Notes: generated by a model not told the origin, from the letters alone. DNA of 50,392 bases from Bradyrhizobium guangdongense (GCF_006483445.1 NZ_PPPT01000006.1:1-50392), one strand, 5' to 3'. Shown: positions 35,647 through 44,067, numbered from the stretch's first letter. Program-made: numbers and translations.

Positions 35647-35667
35647 CTGAAGCGCATCGCGCTTCAG
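35647..35667 (+). other. Hairpin between permease and binding-protein genes
   Basis: CTGAAGCGC and GCGCTTCAG form a perfect 9-bp stem around ATC. Without a T run it is more likely an mRNA stabiliser or processing stop than a terminator; it separates the low-abundance permease from the binding protein normally needed in excess. Confidence 0.5.
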
Positions 35668-35761
35668 AAGGGTTACTCCGGACGGACAACGAAAGATCGT
35701 CTATCCGCCGGCCGGAGCATCACATCACAAAAGGATAGGCAACAATGTGTGGAGGGATAGA

Positions 35762-36694
35762 ATGAAGAAGCTTCTGTTGGCCGGCATCACCATCGCAATG
35801 ATGGCGACCCCGGCATTTGCCCAGACTTACAAGTTCGCGGTCGTGCCCAAGGCGATGAACAATCCGTTCTTCGACGTGGCGCGTGACGGCTGCCTGAAGC
35901 GAGCCAAGGAACTCGGCAACGTCGAGTGCATCTACAAGGGGCCGATCGAGCACGAGCCGGCGACGCAGGCGCAGATCATCCAGGACTTCATCACCCAGAA
36001 GGTGGATGGGCTCGCGATCTCAGTGGCCGACGTCGCGGCGATGACCAAGTCGATCGACGCAGCGACGGCGGCCGGCATTCCCGTCATCACGTTCGACGCG
36101 GACGCGCCGGGCTCCAAGCGGCTCTCCTATATCGGCACCAACAACAAGGACTTCGGCCTCGCGCTCGGCAAGCAGTTGCGCGAGCTCCGGCCCGACGGCG
36201 GCAAGTACGCCATGGTCTCCGGCGGCCCCGGTGCGAAGAACCTTGCGGAACGTGTCGATGGTGTCCGCGAAGCGCTCAAGGGCTCGAAGTGGGTCGAGGT
36301 CCAGGGTTCGCCGACCTTCTGCAACGACGATTCCGCGCTCGCGGTTCAGCAGATGTCGGACCTGCGCACCGCAACGCCGGACCTCGCCGCGATCGTCCCG
36401 GTCGGCGGCTGGCCGATGTTCGCGCCTGAGGGCTACAAGGCCTTCGTGAACAAGAACAAGAAGGATATCGACGCCGGCAAGTTCACGCTCGTCGTCGCCG
36501 ATACGCTGAAGATGCAGCTCGAGCTGCTGCGCGACGGCTACTCCAACGCGCTCACCGGCCAGCGCCCGTTCGAAATGGGCGAGAAGTCGATGGACACGTT
36601 GCTCGCGATCAAGAAGGGCCAGAAGGTTCCGGAAACGATCTATACCGGTCTCGACCTCGTGACGAAGGACAACGTCGCGAAACTGTTGAAGTAG
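35762..36694 (+). CDS. Sugar ABC transporter substrate-binding protein
   Basis: The 310-residue protein has a signal peptide (MKKLLLAGITIAMMATPAFAQ) and the RbsB-type fold: YKFAVVPKAMNNPFFDVARDGC, QIIQDFITQKVDGLAISVAD, GIPVITFDADAPGSKRLSYIGTNN and the late LVVADTLKMQLELLRDG. It binds the sugar in the periplasm for the permease upstream. ATG 35762 follows GGAGGG. Given xylA and xylB, D-xylose is the most likely ligand, with a mixed pentose range possible. Confidence 0.92.
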   Translation: MKKLLLAGITIAMMATPAFAQTYKFAVVPKAMNNPFFDVARDGCLKRAKELGNVECIYKGPIEHEPATQAQIIQDFITQKVDGLAISVADVAAMTKSIDAATAAGIPVITFDADAPGSKRLSYIGTNNKDFGLALGKQLRELRPDGGKYAMVSGGPGAKNLAERVDGVREALKGSKWVEVQGSPTFCNDDSALAVQQMSDLRTATPDLAAIVPVGGWPMFAPEGYKAFVNKNKKDIDAGKFTLVVADTLKMQLELLRDGYSNALTGQRPFEMGEKSMDTLLAIKKGQKVPETIYTGLDLVTKDNVAKLLK

Positions 36695-36743
36695 CGACGT
36701 CAAAGCAGGGACGTCACCCAGCCCCGACGTTCCTGCCGTGGCA

Positions 36744-36871
36744 ACCCTCTCCCCTTGTGGGAGAGGGTGGCTTCGCGTAGCGAAGCCGGGTGAGGGGTCT
36801 CTCTCCGCGAGTCCATGCCGCTGTGAATCGTGGAGACGACCCCTCATCCGGTGCTTCTCTCGGGGGGGGAT
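36744..36871. repeat. Palindromic intergenic repeat, copy B, right arm missing
   Basis: It starts with two hairpins (CCCTCTCCC/GGGAGAGGG at 36745-36767 and GGCTTCGC/GCGAAGCC at 36769-36787). The inner arms CCGGGTGAGGGGTC (36786-36799) and GACCCCTCATCCGG (36838-36851) follow. The expected outer right arm does not appear; instead the sequence turns AT-rich. This and the promoter at 36938 are all I see in the gene-free stretch 36695-37006. Confidence 0.7.
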
Positions 36872-36937
36872 AGATAATCTCTCCAAGATTGTAGGATATT
36901 GAAGAAAATATTTCCAAAAGGTCATCAGCGCGGCTTG

Positions 36938-36966
36938 TTGTAGCGTGTAGCGCTACACGATACAGT
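36938..36966 (+). promoter_or_regulatory. Promoter covered by a 26-bp palindromic operator
   Basis: Positions 36939-36964 form a near-perfect palindrome (12 of 13 base pairs), with the perfect core GTGTAGCGCTACAC at 36945-36958. TTGTAG (36938-36943) and TACAGT (36961-36966) are a -35 and -10 pair 17 bases apart, so a bound dimer would block RNA polymerase. The HigA-like helix-turn-helix encoded at the start of the next gene is the obvious candidate repressor. Confidence 0.7.
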
Positions 36967-37006
36967 TCTCCACTGTCGATTCGAGCCTGTTGGAGGACTT
37001 GTCCTG

Positions 37007-40000
37007 ATGGTCGCGCACGAAGATGCCCCGCACCCCGGAACACGTATCAAGACGGAAGTCATTCCGGCCGGAATGTCAGTTACGAAGGCCGCTCAGCTAA
37101 TGGGCGTGGGCCGCCCGGCGCTGTCGAACCTGCTCAATGGCAATGCCGCTTTGTCCGCTGATATGGCAGCGCGCTTAGAGAAAGCATTCAACTATCCCCG
37201 CAAGGACTTGATGGCCATGCAGGCGAGGTACGAAGAGGCGCAAGCGAAGCAGATCGCCTCTCCCACTGAAGCCAAGGCATACGTACCACCTTTCCTATCG
37301 ATCAAGGCCAACGACGTCGAGGGTTGGGCCACGCACAACATACCGGCGCGTAGCCGCTTGGCGGTCTTCTTGCGTACATTGATACACTCGACAGGCATCC
37401 GGCTCACAAGGGTAGATTTTCCGGGCAACGACGATGCTGAACGCCCGGGGTGGGATGGACTCTCGGAAGCGAGCGAAGGAGCGCCTTGGGTCCCTGTGGG
37501 ACGTTCCGGCTGGGAGTTCGGCGTAAACGAGGACCCCCGGGCCAAGGCTGAGGGAGATTTCGATAAGAGCGTCAAAGCTCATGGCAAGGACGAGCGAGAC
37601 GAAATCACGTTCATTTTCGTCACACCTCGCCGCTGGGCTGGAAAGGCCGCTTGGGTTAAGGCGAAGCAGGCGAAAGGCCTCTGGAAGGAGGTTCGCGCCT
37701 ACGACGCCAGCGACCTTGAGCAATGGCTAGAGCAGTCCCTTCCCGGACAGGCTTGGTTCGCCAACGAGACGAAGCGGGTCTCCGCGCAGCACGTTCGTTC
37801 GCTCGACAAGTGCTGGACCGATTGGGCCGATGTTTCGACTCCCCCTCTAACGGGCGCGCTGTTTACCTCGGCCATCGAGGCGACCAAGCGCACGATGCTT
37901 TCGCGCCTGACTAAGCCACCCGTGGGACCGATCCTGATCGCTGCTGACTCGACCGACGAGGCGCTCGCATTTCTCGCCCAACTGCTTAGCGAGCGTGGCG
38001 GCGAAGAGCTCGCTTTATATCGCGACCGCGTTCTAGTGTTCGACAAGCCCGGTGTTCTCCCGCGCTTGGCAGCAGGAGCGCAGGCCTTCATTCCGGTTGT
38101 GTTTACACGAGACGTCGAACGCGAACTGGCCCCTTATGCCAACGCAATGCACTGCATTGTGGTCTATCCGCGCAACGCTGTGACTACCAAGCCTGATATT
38201 GTTCTCGAACCGGCGAATTACGACACGTTCAACAAGGCACTCGAAGCCATGGGCAAGGACCGCGATGAGACCTCGCGCCTCGCGAATGCTTCGGGACGGT
38301 CTCTGACCGTTTTGCGGCGTCAACTTTCGACGGTGCCTGCGGTGCAGACGCCAGAATGGGCGGCGGACCGACCGACAGCGTCGAAGCTCGTGCCCTTCCT
38401 ATTCGTCGGTGCATGGAACATCAAGAATGAGACGGATAGGGAGGGCTTATCGCTCTTGGCCGGAGGCAGGCCCTACGAAGACCTCGAAAAAGAATGCCAA
38501 ATCCTAGCTCAATTGAACGACGCGCCGATTTGGTCGCTAGGCACCTATAGAGGCGTAATATCGAAAATCGATCTGCTGTACGCCGTCGCTCAAGCAGTAA
38601 CACCTGAGGACTTGAGTCGCTATTTCTCCATGGCGCGGATGGTCCTTGGGGAAGACGATCCGGCGCTCGATCTGGAAGAGGATCAACGCTGGGCTGCATC
38701 CATCCACGGAAAGGTACGTGAATTTTCCTCCGCTTTCCGCGCAGGCATCTCGGAGACTTTGGTTTTGCTGGCCGTACATGGCAGGCACTTGTTCAAGAGC
38801 CACCTTGGCGTTGACACCGAGTTCGAGGTGGTCCGCGTTGTTCGCGATCTACTCCCGACGCCGCTGACCACGCGGATACTGGAAGCCAACGACAGAGACC
38901 TTCCTACCTACGCAGAAGCAGCTCCTGACGAGTTCCTTACGATCATTGAGCGCGATCTCCGGTCTGCGGAGCCTGCGGTGTTTGGTCTTCTACGTCCCGT
39001 GGATGCAGGTGTGTTCGGACATAGTCCTACCCGCACGGGTCTGCTGTGGGCGTTGGAGGGCCTGTCGTGGAGCCCCGTGACGTTGCCTCGTGCCGCCAAC
39101 ATCCTCGCCCAGCTCTCCCAGATTGAGATCAACGATAATTGGGTCAATAAGCCGGTGCATTCATTGGAATCAGTATTCCGAGCTTGGATGCCGCAGACAG
39201 CCGCAAACGCGCGAGAGCGAGTGGAGTTGATGAAGAAGCTGGCGCAAAAATTCCCGGACGTCGCGTGGAAAATTTGTGTCGCGCAGTTCAGCAGGCACGG
39301 CCGCGTTGGTGACTACAGTCACAAGCCGCGTTGGCGTCCAGACGGGTATGGGTTCGGCGAACCATTCCCGACGCGGGGACCGATCAATGAGTTTGTACGC
39401 GAGATGATCGAGATGGCGCTGAGCTGGGAAAATCATTCGCTCGGAATGCTGTGCGACTTGGTGGATCGTCTTCCGGGTCTGACCGAGGCCGACCAGAACC
39501 GCGTATGGGCGCTGATCCAAGCTTGGGCCAAAAACAGAGCTAGTGATGACGATAAGGCCGCCATGCGCGAAAAAATTCGGGTCGCGACCCTATCGCGACG
39601 TGCTGCGGTTCGCGCGAAGAAGGGCGGCGCTCCGTTGAACTTCGCTGTAGCGGGCAAGGCCGCGTACAAGGCGCTGGAACCGAGTGACCTCCTAAACAAG
39701 CATGCCTGGCTCTTTCGCAACACTTGGATCGAAGAATCTGCCGACGAGATCGAGGATATTGAAAGAGTCGACTACACCGCCCGTGAAGAGCGAATCCAGA
39801 ACTTGAGAGCCGAGGCATTACGTGAAGTTCTAGAGCAGCGTGGGCTCGCCGCATTTCTGGAACTTGCCGAACGTGGAAATGCCGCATGGGTAATCGGAGT
39901 GGTCGCAGCTAGTGCCGTGCTGAGCCAACAAGAACTTCAAGAATTGCTCCTGCTCGCCCTCGGTCCGATCCTTGCTGGTAAGCAAGAGGCTCACGCCTAC

Positions 40001-41140
40001 CGGAATGTTATCGGCGGCGCGCTGCGCACCTTTGTAGGAAATGGCGATAAACTAGAAGCGGTCATTACAGGCGTCGCGGGAGGATTGTCCGAAGACGAAA
40101 TCGTTCCGCTGCTTGTTCTTGCGCCGTACGGTAGGAAGACTTGGGAGCTAGTTGAGAGGTTAAATGAAATAGCTCAGGCCAAGTATTGGAGCAGCGTTGC
40201 ACCTTACTGGATTCACAACTCTGATTCAGAAAACAACCAAAGCGTTGAGCTGCTGTTGAAGGCGAACCGGCCGCGAGCCGCATTCTCATGCATTCAGTTG
40301 GAGCCGCACAAGCTTGATGCTCAGGTCCTTTTCAACCTCATGTCGGCGATGGCGCAGGGCGGCGAAGACCAACCGGGCCACTACTTGCTCGAGCACTATC
40401 ACGTTGAAGAAGCATTCAAACACCTGAACGACAGCTCGACGCTGAGGCTCGACCAGAAGGCTGGTTTGGAATTTGCCTACATCGACGTGCTGGCACGCTC
40501 GTGGGATAGCCGGGATGGCTATGGCATTCCCAATCTCGAACGGTACGTTGAGGCGCACCCTGAACTCTTCGCTCAGGCAGTTTCTTGGGCCTACAAGCGG
40601 AAGGACGGTGCGCCTGATCCAGCCGAGACGGAGGTCTCGCCAGATCGCATCAAGACTATGGCTGAGCGGGGTTATAAGCTATTGGACGCACTTGAGCGAA
40701 CTCCGGGCCATAACGACCTCGGTGAATTGCAGACAGATCGCCTTGCAAAGTGGATCGCGACCGTCCGTCAACAGTGTGCGGAAGCAGGCAGAGCAAAGGT
40801 TGCCGACATCTGCATTGGCAAAGTGCTGTCGCACGCGGCGGTCGGCAAGGACGGCGTGTGGCCGTGTGAGCCGGTGCGCGATGTCATGGAGGACATCCAA
40901 TCCGAGCCGATGATGAATGGCACACACACCGGAGTGTACAATTCACGCGGCGTTCACTTTCGTGGTGAAGGCGGTGATCAGGAACGCGATCTGGCAGAGA
41001 AATACCGGAGGTGGGGAGTCGCACTTCAGATTTCGCACCCCTTCGTGTCCTCGCGGCTTTTGATGGCGCTGGCCAATACCTATGATCACGAAGCCAGCCG
41101 GGAAGATACAGCGGCGGGGATTAGGCGTCGCATGCGATAG
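37007..41140 (+). CDS. Giant protein with HigA-like helix-turn-helix N-terminus; putative defence effector
   Basis: I do not recognise this 1377-residue protein by name. Residues 8-80 match a HigA-type XRE domain (PGTRIKTEVIPAGMSVTKAA, GRPALSNLLNGNAALSADMA). Residues about 100-250 form a mixed alpha/beta module with PGWDG (Asp 150), SGWEFG (Glu 170), FIFVTPRRW and VRAYDASDLEQWLE, which I read as a possible nuclease-like fold. Residues 305-480 look like a degenerate NTPase region (PILIAADSTDEALAFL, RVLVFDKPG), but there is no GxxxxGKS/T. The remaining two thirds are helical, ending GVHFRGEGGDQERDLAEKYRRW. ATG 37007 follows GGAGG. GC is lower and codons more mixed than in neighbours. Two small genes follow at once. 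Confidence 0.75.
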   Translation: MVAHEDAPHPGTRIKTEVIPAGMSVTKAAQLMGVGRPALSNLLNGNAALSADMAARLEKAFNYPRKDLMAMQARYEEAQAKQIASPTEAKAYVPPFLSIKANDVEGWATHNIPARSRLAVFLRTLIHSTGIRLTRVDFPGNDDAERPGWDGLSEASEGAPWVPVGRSGWEFGVNEDPRAKAEGDFDKSVKAHGKDERDEITFIFVTPRRWAGKAAWVKAKQAKGLWKEVRAYDASDLEQWLEQSLPGQAWFANETKRVSAQHVRSLDKCWTDWADVSTPPLTGALFTSAIEATKRTMLSRLTKPPVGPILIAADSTDEALAFLAQLLSERGGEELALYRDRVLVFDKPGVLPRLAAGAQAFIPVVFTRDVERELAPYANAMHCIVVYPRNAVTTKPDIVLEPANYDTFNKALEAMGKDRDETSRLANASGRSLTVLRRQLSTVPAVQTPEWAADRPTASKLVPFLFVGAWNIKNETDREGLSLLAGGRPYEDLEKECQILAQLNDAPIWSLGTYRGVISKIDLLYAVAQAVTPEDLSRYFSMARMVLGEDDPALDLEEDQRWAASIHGKVREFSSAFRAGISETLVLLAVHGRHLFKSHLGVDTEFEVVRVVRDLLPTPLTTRILEANDRDLPTYAEAAPDEFLTIIERDLRSAEPAVFGLLRPVDAGVFGHSPTRTGLLWALEGLSWSPVTLPRAANILAQLSQIEINDNWVNKPVHSLESVFRAWMPQTAANARERVELMKKLAQKFPDVAWKICVAQFSRHGRVGDYSHKPRWRPDGYGFGEPFPTRGPINEFVREMIEMALSWENHSLGMLCDLVDRLPGLTEADQNRVWALIQAWAKNRASDDDKAAMREKIRVATLSRRAAVRAKKGGAPLNFAVAGKAAYKALEPSDLLNKHAWLFRNTWIEESADEIEDIERVDYTAREERIQNLRAEALREVLEQRGLAAFLELAERGNAAWVIGVVAASAVLSQQELQELLLLALGPILAGKQEAHAYRNVIGGALRTFVGNGDKLEAVITGVAGGLSEDEIVPLLVLAPYGRKTWELVERLNEIAQAKYWSSVAPYWIHNSDSENNQSVELLLKANRPRAAFSCIQLEPHKLDAQVLFNLMSAMAQGGEDQPGHYLLEHYHVEEAFKHLNDSSTLRLDQKAGLEFAYIDVLARSWDSRDGYGIPNLERYVEAHPELFAQAVSWAYKRKDGAPDPAETEVSPDRIKTMAERGYKLLDALERTPGHNDLGELQTDRLAKWIATVRQQCAEAGRAKVADICIGKVLSHAAVGKDGVWPCEPVRDVMEDIQSEPMMNGTHTGVYNSRGVHFRGEGGDQERDLAEKYRRWGVALQISHPFVSSRLLMALANTYDHEASREDTAAGIRRRMR

Positions 41141-41150
41141 AGAAATCACC

Positions 41151-41378
41151 ATGGCCGAAGGCGATCCCATCCGCATTATTCCTCACCGTGGCGTAGACGA
41201 TGACTGCGGGAGCTTTGAGGTGTGGTTCGCAGACGGACGGAAGTCAGTCCGGTTCTTTTGGGACAACCTTGTCTCGCGACGACTGAACCCCAACACCGGC
41301 AAACGATCAGACGCAATCGAGAAAGCCACGGCGCTGGCGAGGGCCGAGATAGACAAGCTGGACAACCCGGACGCATGA
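41151..41378 (+). CDS. Small conserved protein of the cassette
   Basis: The 75-residue protein (IRIIPHRGVDDDCGSFEVWF, DGRKSVRFFWDN, then a helical tail ending ARAEIDKLDNPDA) resembles a widespread family of 60-75 residue alphaproteobacterial proteins of unknown role, as far as I recall. It starts ten bases after the giant gene and overlaps the nuclease start by four bases, so the three are translated together. A regulator or adaptor role is a guess. Confidence 0.7.
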   Translation: MAEGDPIRIIPHRGVDDDCGSFEVWFADGRKSVRFFWDNLVSRRLNPNTGKRSDAIEKATALARAEIDKLDNPDA

Positions 41379-41893
41379 GTTACCCGAGTGACATCGAATT
41401 CTGGCTTCCGCCCGAGGTGCGTCCGCTAGTCGACGCCCGGATCGCGGTTCGCGATTATTATCGCCGCAAGGGTCTGAATCTAGAATTCTCGTTCGACGGC
41501 AACTTGGTCGGTGATTTAGGCGAGGCTTGCGCCGTCGAGGAATACGGCATGAAACTCGTCTATACTCGTTCGACGGCGGGGTTCGACGGCCGCACGCCGG
41601 ACGGAAAGCAGACTATTCAGGTTAAGGCCAAGGGCCCCTCCACCAAGACAATCGCATTCAGCTACTCGGAAGTACACGCCGATCACCTACTCGTCCTTGA
41701 ACTGGATTTTGATCGCGGCACGGGCCGCGCTGTCTACAACGGTCCGGAACGCTATGTGCGAGAGTTCCTGCCCAAAGAACCGTGGAAGGGTCAGAAGCAA
41801 GTCCGCCTTTCGCAACTTCGACAGGCAGCGGCACGGGTTCGCGATGACGAGCGTCTTCCGATGGTTGGGCCCGCCGGGTCTATGACAGGCTGA
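41375..41893 (+). CDS. PD-(D/E)XK-type nuclease (DUF6998-like)
   Basis: The 172-residue protein shows a restriction-endonuclease-like core: GDLGEACAVEEYGMKLV with Glu 50, then AGFDGRTPDGKQTIQVKAKG, in which Asp 71, Gln 82 and Lys 84 give a D-x10-QxK pattern. Gln in place of the acidic residue is known in this superfamily. FSYSEVHADHLLVLELD follows as a core strand. It would cut DNA or RNA; the target is unknown. ATG 41375 sits in the stop of the small protein (ATGA). It is the last gene of the cassette. Confidence 0.75.
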   Translation: MSYPSDIEFWLPPEVRPLVDARIAVRDYYRRKGLNLEFSFDGNLVGDLGEACAVEEYGMKLVYTRSTAGFDGRTPDGKQTIQVKAKGPSTKTIAFSYSEVHADHLLVLELDFDRGTGRAVYNGPERYVREFLPKEPWKGQKQVRLSQLRQAAARVRDDERLPMVGPAGSMTG

Positions 41894-42004
41894 CGTGTTG
41901 CTGGTCCCAAACCGGCTCCACGCCAACAAGATTTCTGTTTTTTGCACCGGCCATACACTCAGATGTGGACCGCTTGGGTATTGCTAGGCTATTTCCTGTG
42001 TTGA

Positions 42005-42025
42005 CTTTCCCACAAGGGAAGAAGG
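42005..42025. repeat. Possible detached right arm of repeat copy B
   Basis: CTTTCCCACAAGGGAAGAAG resembles the inverse of the outer arm of copy B (CTCTCCCACAAGGGGAGAGG), with 17 of 20 bases matching. It lies directly beyond the three-gene cassette. Confidence 0.35.
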
Positions 42026-42049
42026 ACGACAGCCCGCAAGGTGAAAAAG

Positions 42050-43027
42050 ATGAAAAAGGCGCGGCTTGCCAACAACCTCGACGTCACCAGAATCGGCCTC
42101 GGCTCAGCACCGCTCGGCGGCCTGTTCTCGGCCGTCAGCGATGCCGACGCAGAAGCCACCATCGAACGTGCCTGGTCACTCGGCGTCCGCTTCTTCGACA
42201 CCGCGCCGCTCTATGGCTTCGGCCTCGCCGAGCGTCGTCTCGGCGCCTTCCTGCGCCAGCAGAAGCGCGACACCTTCGCGATCTCGACCAAGGTCGGCCG
42301 CCTGCTGCGCCCGGATGCCTCCTCAGTGGAGGACGATCACTACAAGGGCGCGCCGGCACTGCGGCCGCAATTCGATTTCAGCTATGACGGCGTGATGCGC
42401 TCGGTGGAAGAGAGCCTCGAGCGTCTCGGGCTCGACCGCGTCGACGTACTCCTCGTGCACGATCCCGACGATCATTATGACGCGGCCGTCAGCGGCGCCT
42501 TCCGCGCGCTGATAAAACTGCGCGACGACGGCACGGTGAAGGCGATCGGCTCCGGCATGAACCAGTCGGAAATGCTCACGCGTTTCGCGGAAGCCGTGCC
42601 GGTCGATTGCTTCCTGCTTGCCGGCCGCTACACGCTGCTCGACCAGGGCGCGCTATCAGCGCTGTTTCCGATCTGCCGCGCCAAGAACATCGGCATTCTG
42701 CTCGGCGGCATCTACAACAGCGGCATCCTGGCCGATCCGCACACCAGCGCAAAGTTCAACTATCAGGACGCCGACGCCGCGCTGGTCGCGCGCGCCTTGG
42801 AGCTGGAGGCGCTGTGCCAGAAGCACGGCACCGAGCTCAAGGCCGCGGCGGTGCAGTTTTGCATGGCGCATCCGGCGGTGACCGTCGCCGTGCAGGGTGC
42901 GCGCACGGCGGCTGAAGTCTCGGAGAACATCGCAATGGCGGAGCTGCCGGTGCCGCAAGCGTTCTGGCAGGAGCTGCGCGCGCGCAGGCTTGTGGATGCG
43001 AACGCGCCGCTGCCGGGCGGAGCCTGA
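42050..43027 (+). CDS. Aldo/keto reductase (aldose 1-dehydrogenase type)
   Basis: The 325-residue protein has the aldo/keto reductase tetrad: Asp and Tyr in FFDTAPLYGFGLAERRLG, Lys in ISTKVGRLL and His in VLLVHDPDDHYD. The LERLGLDRVDVLLVHDPDD form is typical of D-threo-aldose or L-fucose dehydrogenases, which oxidise a sugar to its lactone. That suits the lactonase-type gene two bases downstream and the xylose genes on the other side of the inserted cassette. ATG 42050 lies six bases after AAGGTG. Confidence 0.85.
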   Translation: MKKARLANNLDVTRIGLGSAPLGGLFSAVSDADAEATIERAWSLGVRFFDTAPLYGFGLAERRLGAFLRQQKRDTFAISTKVGRLLRPDASSVEDDHYKGAPALRPQFDFSYDGVMRSVEESLERLGLDRVDVLLVHDPDDHYDAAVSGAFRALIKLRDDGTVKAIGSGMNQSEMLTRFAEAVPVDCFLLAGRYTLLDQGALSALFPICRAKNIGILLGGIYNSGILADPHTSAKFNYQDADAALVARALELEALCQKHGTELKAAAVQFCMAHPAVTVAVQGARTAAEVSENIAMAELPVPQAFWQELRARRLVDANAPLPGGA

Positions 43028-43028
43028 C

Positions 43029-43877
43029 ATGATCATCGACGGCCATCAGCATTTTTGGGATCCCGCGCGCGCCGACTATCCCTGGATGGAAGCTCCCGAG
43101 CTCGCGCCGATCCGCCGCGCCTTTGCACCCGCCGATCTCGCACCATTGCTGCGCGCCGAGGGCATCGATGCCAGCATTTTGGTGCAATGCCGCTCGTCGA
43201 TCGCCGAGACCGAAGAGTTCTTGCGCCTCGCCGATGCCACGCCCTTCGTCGTCGGCGTCGTCGGTTGGGCGGATCTCACGGATGCGGCCCTCGACGAAAC
43301 GCTCGGCCAGCTCCGCGATTCACCCGGCGGCGCAAAGCTGGTCGGCATCCGTCACCAGGTGCACGACGAGGCCGATCCCGACTGGCTGCTGCGCGAGGAC
43401 GTGCAGCGCGGCCTCACGGCCGTGTTCGCGCACGATCTCGCCTATGACCTGCTGGTCCGCACGCGCGAATTGCCGGCCGCGATCGCGACCGCGCAGGCCT
43501 TTCCGCAAGCACGCTTCGTGCTCGACCACGTCGCAAAGCCGCCGATTGCGACCGGTTTCAGCAAGGAATGGGCCGATCGGCTCGCAGCTTTGGCTGCTTG
43601 CGGCAATGTCTGGTGCAAGATCTCGGGGTTGGCCACCGAAGCGACGTGGGACGATTGGGACGCCGAGCGCCTGTTCCCGTACGTCGCGCACGCTGCAACA
43701 TGCTTTGGCGAGGACCGCCTGATCTACGGTTCCGACTGGCCGGTATGCCTGCTCGCCGGCAGCTACGCCGAGATCAAGGCCGCGCTCGACACCTGCCTGA
43801 CCAAACTCGGCGGAAAGGCGCGCGAAAAAGCGTTCGGCGGCAATGCGCAGCAGGCTTATCGCTTGCCGGCAGCGTGA
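43029..43877 (+). CDS. Amidohydrolase family, sugar-lactonase type
   Basis: The 282-residue protein has the metal motif IIDGHQHFWDP, the SILVQCRSSIAETEEFL segment, FVLDHVAKPPI with a second His, KISGLATEA and the conserved LIYGSDWPVCLLAG with the catalytic Asp. Relatives hydrolyse L-fucono- or L-rhamnono-lactones or pyrone dicarboxylate. Its start lies one base after the aldo/keto reductase stop, so the two probably form a sugar-to-lactone-to-acid pair. Confidence 0.88.
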   Translation: MIIDGHQHFWDPARADYPWMEAPELAPIRRAFAPADLAPLLRAEGIDASILVQCRSSIAETEEFLRLADATPFVVGVVGWADLTDAALDETLGQLRDSPGGAKLVGIRHQVHDEADPDWLLREDVQRGLTAVFAHDLAYDLLVRTRELPAAIATAQAFPQARFVLDHVAKPPIATGFSKEWADRLAALAACGNVWCKISGLATEATWDDWDAERLFPYVAHAATCFGEDRLIYGSDWPVCLLAGSYAEIKAALDTCLTKLGGKAREKAFGGNAQQAYRLPAA

Positions 43878-43979
43878 CGCATTTTTTGCGCCGTCTCGGC
43901 TTCCACATCGGCATGAAGCCGCCGATCCCCGCCTACTGTGCATGGGGTTGTTTTCTTCGACATGTGGAGCCAACCCGAC

Positions 43980-44053
43980 CGTCATGCCCGGACATCCGCG
44001 TTCTTCGTGCCACAGGAAGGCCGTGGATGGCCGGGACAAGCCCGGCCATGACG
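43980..44053. repeat. Inverted repeat element, CATGCCCGG type
   Basis: CGTCATGCCCGG (43980-43991) and CCCGGCCATGACG (44041-44053) are inverted arms around a variable centre. Elements with GTCATGCCCGG and CCGGGCTTGTCCCGG pieces are frequent in Bradyrhizobium and Rhodopseudomonas intergenic DNA, as I know them. It lies between the convergent lactonase and NTF2-like genes. Confidence 0.6.
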
Positions 44054-44067
44054 ATGCGGATAAAGCG

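Noticed and set aside
34313..35689. Minus-strand open frame of 458 codons opposite the sugar permease
   Set aside because: His- and Asp-rich low-complexity translation that is the antisense of membrane segments; not a gene.
37007..37250. HigBA toxin-antitoxin pair
   Set aside because: The helix-turn-helix is HigA-like, but no HigB-type toxin gene precedes it and the domain continues into a 1377-residue protein.
37900..38500. Classical STAND NTPase in the giant protein
   Set aside because: I searched the translation for GxxxxGKS/T and found none, so an active P-loop is not supported; only a degenerate resemblance remains.
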